Of a DNA stretch of 64,000 bases, positions 38,822-51,000 are shown piece after piece (the first letter of the stretch is position 1; each line of letters opens with the position of its first letter). The stretch spans positions 124,001 through 188,000 of the forward strand of contig JASANC010005762.1 of the NCBI GenBank assembly GCA_030248135.1, read 5' to 3'. Source of the stretch: Theristus sp. LFF4_11. Its lineage: Eukaryota > Nematoda > Chromadorea > Monhysterida > Xyalidae. Both the position numbers and the translations under genes were made by a program. Under the pieces are notes generated by a model. The model was not told the origin of the DNA, did not search any database, and saw only the letters and a list, made by a program, of their open reading frames with translations.

Positions 38822-39158
38822 CTGTAAAAACTATAAACTGTAGTTTTATCGTATAAACAGGAATGGCCAAGAGGGAAGAAACAAAATGGAAACACAAGTT
38901 CACAAAACTTGCAGTACTTTCGACCACATTTTTACAAAGCACTTCACTGTGAAACCACAAATATAGCCCCAAACTTGAACGCACGATACCCACTTTCAGC
39001 CAAACCTCTTGTCTTAAAAAGGGTAGCAGTGGAATTTGCATGGAATTCAACATTTCTCCTGTCAGTATTTTCATAAACGAAACGACAGAGAAAATAACAA
39101 CGATAAAATGTCAAATCCGCAAAGTTGCAAGCGAAATCAGGCAATGGTACTTCGCCAG

Positions 39159-39164
39159 TTTATT
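39159..39164 (-). terminator. Candidate CLASP polyadenylation signal
   Basis: TTTATT on + gives a canonical AATAAA on the - strand, about 140 nt downstream of the CLASP stop at 39304. Only motif and position support it. Confidence 0.45.
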
Positions 39165-39303
39165 TACGTACATTTTGTCATAACATAACCAAGTTCAAAC
39201 ATATGAGCATAACATATGAGAAGAACAGAAACACTGTTTGCTTTGTACAGCACTATTTGACTTGCGGGCGAAGTTATGCAAATTGTTTTTTTTCTGTCGA
39301 AAA

Positions 39304-42300
39304 TCAAGCGGTTGATACGTGACTTGTGGATGAGGAGTTGTTGCGACGGATATACAGCTGCAGTAGCTTCATCTGAGAGAAAGAAGTTTGTTTTAATGAT
39401 ATTAATTTTCCATGTTTCAAAATTTTCCAATTGAAAAGCCAAAAAAAGCGAAATCTCGTGCACGCGACCGTTGTCATGCAACAATTTCTGAATTGTGAAC
39501 TGCCAAAAAAAGATGCTTGCTCATTGGCGCAATGGTAGCAGTCCCATGGCTAGTGAAATGTTTTTTGACATTCAAACCAAGCAGAACCAACCATTCATTG
39601 CTCTACTATCTGCATTTTCACGGTTGCATGACAATGATGTCAAAATCATGCCCCGTGTGACAGTGTAGTGAAACATGGTGAATTAGCCGCCATGCAGTGA
39701 GCACGCATTTTTTAGATTTGCGGCATGATTCACCACGTTCCACAACACCGTCGCACGGGTATGGACTGAAAACATAAGAATAAGACAGAAGAAAATAATC
39801 AACAATAAGCTGATGAGCTGAAGCACCGTGGAACACAGTTTTCGTTCAAACACTTCAATATTTACGGTTCAAAAAAATCTGAAATATCCCTGCAACGACA
39901 ATGTAGCGATGGGAAACAAATAGTAAAGCGGCAAAAGTTACCAAAGAAGGTCGATGTGGAGAAGTAGGTGAAGCCCCACACTGAAGCAACGGACATACAA
40001 AAAAACAATCAGAAAAAAAACGACTCTTGCTAGATGGATTCAGACGGAACTTACTAGTTTCGAGGCCGACTAGGGATAATTGGGGAGATAAAGTATGGAC
40101 TATTTTCTTAAACTTGCCAGACCGAAACGACGTCATGCGCTCTGAAACACGCGCTTGTCACGCAGAGCAAGCCAATCCGTTTTTTTTCAGTGTGGCTAAT
40201 CCCTTCATGTGAAAAAAATACAAAATTCTGGTGCCTGAGCGAAATTCAAATGGCCGTTTTAAAGCATATGACGTCATTTCGGTGAGACACGTTCGAATAA
40301 GTCTACAGTGAATCAATCGAGGTGAAGGGTGCTTTATCGAGTGACTATCAATACGGCTACCATTAAATCGATGCAAGCAGCTACTGCAACAAGAAAAAGG
40401 CTATCACGCAACAAATCGAGTTTTTCCAAAGTGCCAATTCAGATTGGCCGCAATTCAACTCGTTCTTGCTCCATAACACAAACAAAACTCAACTAAAAAC
40501 AGTCTCACTTTGGTCTGATTGAGCGACTGGAGATGCGGCTTCAGCATGTCCTCGCCGACGACGTTGTGCAGTGCCACTAAACACAGGACACTGGACTTGC
40601 GCACTGAGCTGTCGTCGTTGTCGTAGGCCTGCAAGAAATCCAGTGGAATTTGGCTGTGCAACGAATTCAAGCAGCGCATGGGGTGCGTTATGTTCGCTCT
40701 CTGACTGAACTAAATGTTAAGGGGCATTCATGAAGCAATATTTGGTGAACGCGTAGCTATGTTTAACACAGCTACGCGTCACTAAACACTGCTTCATGAA
40801 CGCCGCGTGATCATGTTGACTGACCTGAGAACGATACAAGAACTAAGCTGGTTCAAGCTTAACCAGTCGGAGGAACATCAGCAGATTGCAAAGCACAATA
40901 AAAAGCAAAATAGCTGTTTAGAAATACTAGTGAAAACAAAAGAGACTATTATCTAGATGCACAACGGTCATGTCGGATAACGGAACATGGAAAAGAAACC
41001 AATTCCAAAAATCCGATCACAAAATTCTCACCTTGAGTATTCCGGGCACCACGTCCGGTAGTATGCTCTCGACTTCTTCCACGGTCAGCTGCTCGATTAC
41101 CTGAAAAAAATCCCGGATTATTTCTATTTCAAATCGTGATTCCCATCGGACACCAGTCATTTACCACATACAAACAAACACATAGAAAAACTTGTCCGCG
41201 TGCTGGATAAATTCAAAAATCTTACTTAGGTTAGCTCTGGCCAATGAATAGCTTTCAAGCTATATGAGAAGTACACAATACCGTCGGTTCGACTTCCATT
41301 AGCGCTCCAATCCCTTTTGCCGATTACCAAAAGTTCTCAGTATCACGTCGAGACCGAATACCAAAAACACCCATCGTACACTTCCGTGGTGGTGCAACCA
41401 TGCATTTGGCAGTTCCGCCAACCGTACAATGGTCGACCGACCTTGGTGAGCATTTTAATGGCCGAGAGCAGCGTCGGCGGCTGTTGGTCCTTGATGACCG
41501 GATTCAGCGTGCGTAGGCAGACGTGCGGGGGCAGATGCGTCGCGAGCACATTCGCGCACTCCTCGGCCGCGCGCAACACCTCCCTGTTCTGATCGTAGTG
41601 CGCGTTCAGCACCTTCAGCAGTGTCAGTTCGGCGTAGTCGCGGAAGCGGGCCGCTTGGCAGAGGCTGGCAATGATTTGTTTCTCTCTCTCTCGTTTTTTT
41701 TGTCAAATTGTGGCAATCATTATCATTTCCTTTTTTTTGTTTTTATGAAAAAGTTTCGGACAGAAGTTTCAATACAAACTGTGTCCATGCTGGTACAATG
41801 AAATCAGTGCTACAAGCTGAATCCAACGAAATTCTAAGATTCTGTAGCATCGTCGGTAGCATACACGCAGCGCGTAAACACACAAATGAAATTATTAAAC
41901 AAATTTTGTTCGCATACAGAAAAATGAAGAATGAACCGTTCAGGATTTTTCCATTCCAAGAACCCAATAATCAGCTTCAAACCGAAAAGCGAATCAGCGT
42001 AACGAGACCAAATAACTGCAACTCAAGACGGCCGTTTGCACCAACCACATTTCCTTGATGACGCCAAGCGCCCGCTTGCGAATGTCGGCGTTCGTGTCGC
42101 CGGCCAACGTTTCGAGCAGCGTGAAGAGCACGGACTTGAAGTGTTCATCCCAGAGCGTGAACGAACCGTCGCGCGTCATGTATTTCAACGTGGACATCGC
42201 ATTGCAACGCTCTGGTATGCTGCAAAATGACGGGAAATGGTCGAATCTGTAGAGAAACACTGGCAGAAGGACTACGATCGGTGTTGTAGCCGCCCGCCAA

Positions 42301-43937
42301 TCAGCGGGTGGCCGGTGAAGAGGCGTCTTCTGGCGCATTCATTCGGCACACGTCGCTGTACAGACGAGACCCATGCAATGGTGCGGTGAACCGCGGTGCA
42401 CACTCGCCGTCATGCGGGGTGCGCACGCGTGACGCAGAATTGCGGCAACGTGCCACCACGGTACACCTCACCGTCGCACACGTGCGCGGTGGCACAAACA
42501 GAAACGTCAGCACGACAGACACACGGCACCAGACCTCTGACGATGACGCATGGCACTTGCAGCTGGACACTGTCAGTTTGCGCACGTATTAATGGCACTT
42601 GGGACAATTCGGAAAACGTGGACTTTGCGCGCAAAAAAACTGATAAACATCAGAGAGATCCCCAACAAAACACGCAATCGCACCGCACCGTTGTCCATAA
42701 TTCGACAACTCCGTTAGAATGTCCGATATCAGCTCTTGCTGGCGATCCTCGTCCGCATTCAGCGTCAGTTGCTCCATCAGCTTCGCACTGCCCGCGAGAT
42801 CGTCGGTTCTCTGGACAAAAAAAACATTCCAAAACACGTTTTTTCAAATTGAAAAAAAACCTTGTATGAAAACATAAAAACACACTTGTACTAAGCGACC
42901 AAGAAACAACAACAAAACTGTTTTTTTCTAGTGCAGTTTAGTACAAACGTTTCCGAATGCTTTTTATGTAAGCAATTTCATTACCTCACCTTAAACTGGC
43001 TGCTTAACATAGCATCAACACTAAACACATGCATTTGCTAGCAGACGATGACAATCATGAATGAAACTAACCAACCAGCCGTCATGCTATGCCTGCTAGC
43101 AAAACGATGCTGTTTTTATATTCCTTTCGTCCATAAACCATTCGCTGCTATACTCCACCTGGCCTACTTCCTGTCTTGCCACTCGAATAGCAGCAACCCC
43201 GAAATGATCAAACAACCGAAATAGGATTACTGACAACTTGTGTAACCAGCAAGAAAATGCAAGTACGGAAGGAAGGAACCAATGCAAAATAGGTGATATT
43301 ACCGTTTATTATTTCTGGTTTGAACGACAGCCACGATGAATAAAAAACGGAACAAAAGAGCCTCAAATTATTTGAGGAAACAAGAGGTCAACCGGGAACC
43401 GCTGAGTTTAAACTACTTGTTTTTCCTGTTTATCACTCATTGAATTGAACTTAATTGATAGTTGACAGTTGTTGGTAGTTGAAAATTTAAGCAAAAATCT
43501 GTTCTCAAATGTAATCTTATGAACTGTTGAGACAAAATCATTGGTTTTGATTAAATTGTCACCATTTTCTTGGTCTGGTCCGAAGCACTGTAACCGTTGG
43601 CACCAGGTTTCTACCAAGATTTCAAAAAATCGGGATCTGCGAACTCCACACTATACCGACCGCATAGAACAGCGCATCAGCGGCGTCCACAATGCCGGAG
43701 TCCTGCGAGCCCTTGGCGTGCTGTTGTTGTTGTTGCGCATCAACGCCGGCCTCCAGCAGCAGCTGATGGTGATGATGATGTTGTTGATGTTGATTACTGT
43801 CGCTGACGTACTGATTGATCTGCGCGGACGTCTCTCGGAGGCGGTCGTGCACGTAGCCGATGTCCAGGTGCAGTGTGTCGCGTGCGCCCGCTGACGCGCC
43901 GCTGAAGTGCGCTTGCGGCTGGTGGCCGTGACTGGTG
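39304..43937 (-). CDS. clasp: CLASP C-terminal CLIP-interacting domain exons
   Basis: Exons 43661-43937 (linker with LDIGYVHDRLRETSAQI and His and Gln runs), 42689-42810 (QQELISDILTELSNYGQR), 42046-42219 (MTRDGSFTLWDEHFKSVL, DIRKRALGVIKEM), 41442-41664 (AARFRDYAELTLLKVLNAH, VLRAAEECANVLATHLPP, SAIKMLTK), 41032-41100 (VEEVESILPDVVPGILK), 40509-40628 (YDNDDSSVRKSSVLCLVAL, VVGEDMLKPHLQSL) and 39304-39372 (MKLLQLYIRRNNSSS to the stop). This is the C-terminal domain through which CLASPs bind CLIP-170 and cortical partners. The short last exon of 22 codons was found from the conserved MKLL.LYI.R ending. Confidence 0.92.
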
Positions 43938-46900
43938 CTGCGATCAGAATCGAGAACGACTGAATGAAGATTGCGTATGTTTGTTTGAAGTTAACCTGAC
44001 ACTTTTTCCGCAGAATACAGGCAACTAAAACATTGAGCGACGGTAAACAGAGCGAATGTGACGGGTTTGGTTGGGCAAGTGTAAAGGTAAGCGGATGGAT
44101 TTTGGATACTAAAATAAAAACAGAATAACCATGAAAATGACAGTGTTTTTGTAAACAAGGCCCTTGGGTACAAAAAAGTTCGCAAACGCTCCGATCTGAA
44201 ATAATGTCTCAAAGTGGTTCTTTTCTATAGCCACTTTGAACAGACCCTAAACTATAATCGCTACGCGATCAAAAGCAATTTTCGCCACAAGCAGCTGAAC
44301 GGGGAAAAGTTATCGAGCTGATGAAATTCGAACGCAAGTTCGCGCAAATTAGTTTATTATCGCCTCACACCTCGAACGAAGTCATTGGATTATTATATCA
44401 GTGAGTTGGCTGGTAGGGAATTTCATTTCCGTTCGCCACTTCGCAGCCTACCAAACTGAAATAGCGAGTCCTCTTGGGGGTCGTGTGGTGGTGGTTTTCC
44501 GGCGTGTCTCGTCTCGTTTGGCCTGGGTGACGCAGCCATGTGTTTATGTGCATGGTGGCTTCAACGTCATTGTGGCATGGTATGAGCGAAAGTGCAAACG
44601 CACACAATGTTTGCCAAGTTAACTTTTTCCTGCTATCCCATGCCCTTAAACGCTTAGCACTTCTCGCGTACTCATAGGGACTTTTCAGCCAAACAAGAGA
44701 CAAAAACGCAAAACAGCACCCGTAACATGCGATCAATAGGATGAAGTACCATGATCTTAAGAAACTCGAAAACTCGTGTGAAGTCTCGTGATAAAATGCA
44801 TCGCGCTTTCAATGTTACTCTTTCATTCTCTCACATTAACCTCGCTTTTGAGAACAACAAAAAGGGCGGAATAAAGTAAATTAGATTTCACTTTCGCAAC
44901 ACATGTCGACTTTTGTGTGTCCGATAGAGTATATCAAAAAAGAAGACTGCAGTTTTTTCGGCGTCAACATGAGCAAACACAAAGTGTTAAAAAACCGCTT
45001 TTTGACGCAAGAACTGGGTGTGCAGCAAGAGAAAGAAGTCCACAAAAATCAGCTGGTCGCAGACAAGCACACCAGGGCATAGTCTCACTGTGATTACCCA
45101 GGCACACCACAGCAACGACAAGGTCGTTAGTTTTCCTTTGAAAAACAAACTTGACCACTCTTTCTCCCTACAGTCCGTATGAATAATAATATCTACAACT
45201 AGCTGATTGGCTGGTTGCACACACGTGCAGCATGCATTCTGTGCATTCTGTGCAGGCATTGCCGTGGAGGCGGAGTTTACGTGCACAGAATGCATGCCTC
45301 AACTGCGTGTGCGTGCAACCAACCAATCAGCTAGTTGTACTGCATTATAAGCCAGATGGACCGTACTTTGGCGACAACGACGAGCGGGCGGAGCGCACCC
45401 TAGCCGCAGCCTCGGGCGTTCGCCGCAACTGCGACTGCAGAATGTTGTAGGCGGACTCTTGGTAGCGTTTGTCCATCGTGTTTAGAATCGCGGAGAATTG
45501 TGATTCGTTTAGCGCGAACAGAGCCATTAGGACGTTCGTGGACGCCTGGAAGAAAAGAAAAAAACGCAGTGTAGAATTAAGAATGAAGTGACAGGTTGGG
45601 AGAAATGCATTTTAGGGGCATTTCTCATCAGAGACAATCACAATGAGACGTCATCGTAAGGGAAGACACAAACTGTGTCGGTTTCGCTGTGGACTGTACC
45701 TTGCGAATATCAGCCGATTTCGGCTCGTTACTCCAGTGAACCATTTTCGTCAGTGTGTTTTGATTTTCGGCCGTGTTTTGAAACGACGACGGCTCCATCG
45801 ACGGGATCAGATCGCACAAATAATTCAGCATTGCCGCTTTCACCTGTCGGATGGGGAAATTAAAAAAATAATGATTCACATTTTTGATTGCACTGAAATT
45901 TCTAATTTTGTTTTGATTTCACATTTTGCGCATTTTTCATTGCGAAGTGCCGAACTCACGGTCAAAATTTTCACAAAAAACCCCAAAGATAGAAACAAAA
46001 GTGGGAGGAAAATCAAAACGAAAACAGCCTATATGATCATCAACAAATGAAGGTCTAATCATTCAAGGAGAACGGACAAAAAAATGGCTCGGTTTCACGA
46101 ATAAAAAATGTTCAGATTTGGAACTTTATCGACCGAAGTATCTGCAGTGTTCAATTCTCGAGTAGAAACAATACCAAACCCCCCCCCCCAAAAAAAACTC
46201 CATTCTTCTCCATCATCATGAAAAAACCACCAAAAGCTCACCTTAATCGAGGGCGTCTGCAGCGGATCGAGCAGGAACTTCACAAGCGCCTTGTACTGCA
46301 GCTCGTACGGGAACGACTCGCGCACCACGTCCAACGTCCGGTGCACCTTCGTCTGCACCGACTGCAACTGCTCGGTGCCTGATTTCGCAAGGAGACGCGT
46401 CAACAGAATGTAGATCCAGTCGCACAGCTGCGATCGATAGCCGGCAAGCAGCTCGACGAGTGTGTCGAGGAAGATCGAGAATGTCTGCGGCAAAAAAAGC
46501 AAAGTTGCGTTTTTTTTTGAAGTGGAATTCGGAACATTGGCGGAAAAGTGCATTTGCATTTGTAATTGGATCGTGATTGTATTCGGTTTTGATTTGAGGC
46601 ATTCCGGGGCCGATATGCACATTCAATTTGGTTGTTTTTGGATGAGGATTTTTGCATTGCGAACACTCCACCATTTCCATGATGGGGAAGAACTTTGATA
46701 CTCATGTAATCATGTTGTTTGAAGAGGTTTCCTGCAATCTGCGAAATAAAACGGATGGCTAGGATGGTTTCTCCAAAATGGTAAGACGTTAGAAAACTCC
46801 GTATGTATTAAAATTCGATGAGTGACGGGAGATGTGACCAATCAGCGACAGCCATTCAAAACACTAACAATCGGTTGTCTATGTGCAAAGGTGAGTATAT

Positions 46901-47999
46901 CCGAGATCCCGTGCACTAAATTCCATCAGAACAAAATTGTTTACTCCACCCAAAATCACCACCTTGTTGTGTTGATCACCGAACATTCGGGTGAACATGT
47001 CGCAGAGGCGGCGCAGGTCTTGAGCGCTGCAGGAAAATGAAAAAAAAAGTTTTCAACTGCAACAAAAAAGTTGTTTGCAAACCAACCAACTAAAACAAAA
47101 CATTCGAAATACAGTACTGCCGTTTCGCTAAATAACGCCAAAATTGACATTACTGCGCGGTCTGTGTTGATCGTCAAAGTAAAGACAACATAAAAACAAC
47201 TGTGTCGATCATTTTTCGTCGCCTCGCCTTATAATCCTCCTTGGCAACAGCGACCGCTGAAGCAGGATCATGGTGAGAAGAGACCGTCAGTGTGGTTCTA
47301 AAGGCCCTTTTTACATTCGGCAATGATAAATGGGCCAATTTTACGGCCGATTTTAAAGATACGGTTGTGTTTCAGCAAATCCTCCACGTATGACGACACA
47401 ACCAACCACTGTCTTGCGACCATGACCATGTAATCCCGATTCTAAACCACCAGAATCCAATCCACCCCAATCTACTCCAATCCACACACCTGAGCACCCT
47501 GCGCTCTTGGAAGGTCTGCTGCAGCATCCGGAGTCCCTCCTTTCGCTCCGTCCACTGCGACGACGTGCACTGCCGGATCGCTTCCGTCAACTCGGCCGGG
47601 TCCATCCGTAGGCCGGCGCCATTCGCTTGCATCAGCAGTTGCCGGCGATCCAGTCTGCAGCGTTGTGGTTTTTTGTTACTCTCTTGAATTCGCTCTAGTT
47701 TGCGAAACTTTTGTTGTTTTGATGCTGATTCATTGTGAAAATTGTTGAAATTCTCAATTATTTTTTTGCAGAAACGATACCCGTTTGACCGTGTGGTGAG
47801 CCGTGGTGGGCGCTGGCTGCCACAATGCGGTACGCACGCCTTACGAAGATATCTGTGGTAATGTGCACCACATGGTGGCAACCGCACCAACCACGTTTTA
47901 CCACACCGTCGCACGGGGTGATAGAGCTTGAAATTGAAAATGTTCATTTGCAACAGCATTTTCTCAGCTAGGTTGCACGTTCGCAATTTTGCACCAGAT

Positions 48000-48054
<55 letters not shown>

Positions 48055-51000
48055 GAGTTTTAGGCGATGTTTGTTATTGAGTTTGTTTGCGAGCCAGGGC
48101 TAACCCAGAGAAGCGTACAGAACGCCATTGAGTAGGGCGCCCATCGAGTTTTCTCTGTCATTAAGTGCCTATACACCCCTCGGCGGGGCTCGATCCCCCG
48201 AGCGCACAGATTGTACTCTAACGCACTACCACCAGGCCACGAGGGTGACGAAGATTTCACCGGAATCACCCGCTCCTACCTTGGTGAGTCGACCGAATCC
48301 TCAAAGTCGTCCAGTGTGTACCGGTGGTGTTGCTGGTTGGTGGGTGTTTTCTGAAAATTGAAATGGAAGCGGCTGATTTTCGTGTTTCGAAATCGTAATC
48401 ACAATTTGGCCGATTGGTTGAAATCGATCCAATTAAGGAACGGTAAGATGAAAGGAAGCAGACACGTCAGAAGCCTGAAGATTAGGTTGAAGAAGCCGAG
48501 AAGAAAATTAGACGAAAATCAAGAAGAGGAAAATACAGGATTAAAAGAAACCAACGAACAAACATAAATCGAAAACTCTAGTGGTTACAAGTTTACAAAC
48601 GTGTGAATAACCAAGTGACTAAAAACCAGCACACGACACGACACACCAGCCGATGTCAGAGAACTAGCGAAGCGATTTTCCAAGTTTCCCTCCAACCAAC
48701 CAACCAAGCACACCACACACCACAGAAAACAACCGGTTAGTTAGGGTTACTTCGGCACAAATAATCCACCACAACCACGCCCACAGTCACAACATCTTAC
48801 ACCGATGATTGACTTTGCAAACAGCGGCTGTTCTCGGCAGAATGCCTGCTCCGGGCAGCGGCTGTGCAAACCGGCGACAGTCGACGGAGTGGATGTTTGA
48901 GTGCGTTCAGTGGATTTGGACGAAGATGCGATCGGGGTGCATGGCGAATGGCGCGTCCAGAGATTGTCTGTGATGCACTGCAACAAACAAACGGGACGGG
49001 CGTCACAGTTTGGAGGGTGCAGGACAGGTGGATGGAACGTGGAAACGTGGATATGAAAGACACAAACGACATTTAGATAGAGTCGCACGGCGTTCCATAG
49101 CGCTGCATTTTAGTCAAAACGACAGTCGAACACACAGGTTGTACCAAACTACTATGGGAAACTTGAAACGTCTTGTCAACACTAAAACTGATGGCATTTG
49201 TTTGTTGTTTGGATCAGAACATGATTACAAGATAAAATCAGTGTGCTCAATCTTCAATTCAAACTGCAGCCAATCATCTAATTGTGCGCAAACGGTGTGT
49301 TCGGCTGTCAATAACTCCTGCAGTTATTCAAATACGCGATCACAGTTTACAACATCAAACCAACACGAACTGAACACACCAAACATCATCCAGGGTGAAG
49401 GGGGCCAATTCTTTGAGTAACTCAAAAGTATGGGATAGGTGACCACACACAAAACTAAAGACTCTGCTGAATATCGTCCTTGTTGTGATCCTGATGTTGT
49501 TGTTACCATTGGAGATGCATTTAAAAAATAGAAACCACCTTGAAAAAACATCAAAACAGAAAACACAGATGTAATTAGGAATAAAGGAAATCAAACTACT
49601 CACTGAGTGAGAGGGTGATTGTTTAGAATCAACAAAATCGAGGGATTGACAACCCCACACGACAGAAAGCTTCAAAAACTCAGCAACCAATCAATCCATC
49701 AAAACTGTTTTCCATCCAAGGCTCTCACGGAAAAAAGTACACCAACCAATAAACTGAAACCACAGTTTAAAAAAAACACCCAAAAAGCAAGCATGGGTCG
49801 ACAAGGAAAACGGTCACAAACCAGTACATCAATCATTGCACTTTCCATGTGTTTATTGCCGTGCTGTTGTTGCTGTTGCGAGCTGTAACGACGCATCGCG
49901 ATCGAGCTGGGAGTCGTCGAATTAGCGTCCGAGTACCTTCGACTGGTGCCAGAGCCTAATCGAGACGGGCTGTGCTCACGCGAGCGACCCGGTGTACCCG
50001 GAATGCGGGTGCCCGCCGCGGGTTTAGAGGCACTGCCGCGGGTCGCACCGCTGCCGCCGGGTGGTAGGCGTTGAGTGGGTGACCCGCTGCGACTGCCCGC
50101 TGAAAACGGGTTTTTTATTAATCCGGTGTTTGTTTCCAAATTTCCAAATTTATCCAACCCAATGCTTTGGAAAAAGTGGTCCAGCCCGGACCAGCCCGAA
50201 AATAGTCGCAAACGTTCCTAGTAATGACGGGCACCAGAACACAATTATTTAATGTTTTTTTTCCATTTTCTGTTTAACCAACCGGTCATTCCTCCACTTT
50301 ATTCTATGATAAGTCCGGTAATTCCAGAAACCCGATGAGAAAAGGAACTCCCCGTTCTCCTACGTAAGTAATTCGTTATTCCCAAATGAATTTTGAAATT
50401 GGAAAAAACATATTTCGCCGCTGACTGTTCGATACACACGGTGCTGCAAAGTCACCACGCAGGCACAATAATCACAGCACAATGATGAGACCCAGCAATA
50501 ACCAAAAAAACGACAAAACCAATCACGTCACCACATGCGTCATTTCAAAAAAAAACCACCGCACACGCACTGCAAACAAAAAAACAACAACAACAAAAAA
50601 TCCAGAAAACAAAACCACTAACGCTGCGACACCGATTTGCTCGGCGTTTTCGCGGTCGGAGTCCGCACGGACGGACGCTTCGTGGTGGAGTTGCTGCTGG
50701 AGATCCTTGAGGTGGTCATGGACGTGGTTGCCGAGCTCCTGGAGGCCGCTGGCGATGACGCTAAACTGGACGGCCTGGCGGCGGAGTGCACTGCAGCAGA
50801 ACCGGGGTTGAGAAAATGTGCCTTTTTGGAAAGGGGAACAAAGGTTTCACAACACGTGAAAATAATAGGGCGCCACTGCAAACAGAAAATGACATGCCAC
50901 GCACACTACTTGTCACAATTACTGAAAAACAACGGTGAGGAGAGGATTTGTTATTTTTTAAAACGGTTACATTGCTTGCATGATGATTATTCGTTTTTCA

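Larger units (their letters stand above)
36584..39303. other. Convergent spacer between the T-box gene and CLASP
   Basis: AATAAA at 37178-37183 (+) is a candidate T-box polyadenylation signal, about 595 nt after the stop. The inverse TTTATT at 39159-39164 gives an AATAAA on the - strand about 140 nt after the CLASP stop. Two foldback elements (37531-37747 and 38571-38821) fill part of the rest. No exon was recognised. Confidence 0.5.

Noticed and set aside
39515..39590. tRNA-like start GCTCATTGGCGCAATGGTAGC
   Set aside because: The A-box looks good but no B-box or cloverleaf follows.
48000..48053. Regular TTG array as a CRISPR-like or satellite repeat
   Set aside because: It is the CAA tail of the SINE on the - strand; there are no spacers.
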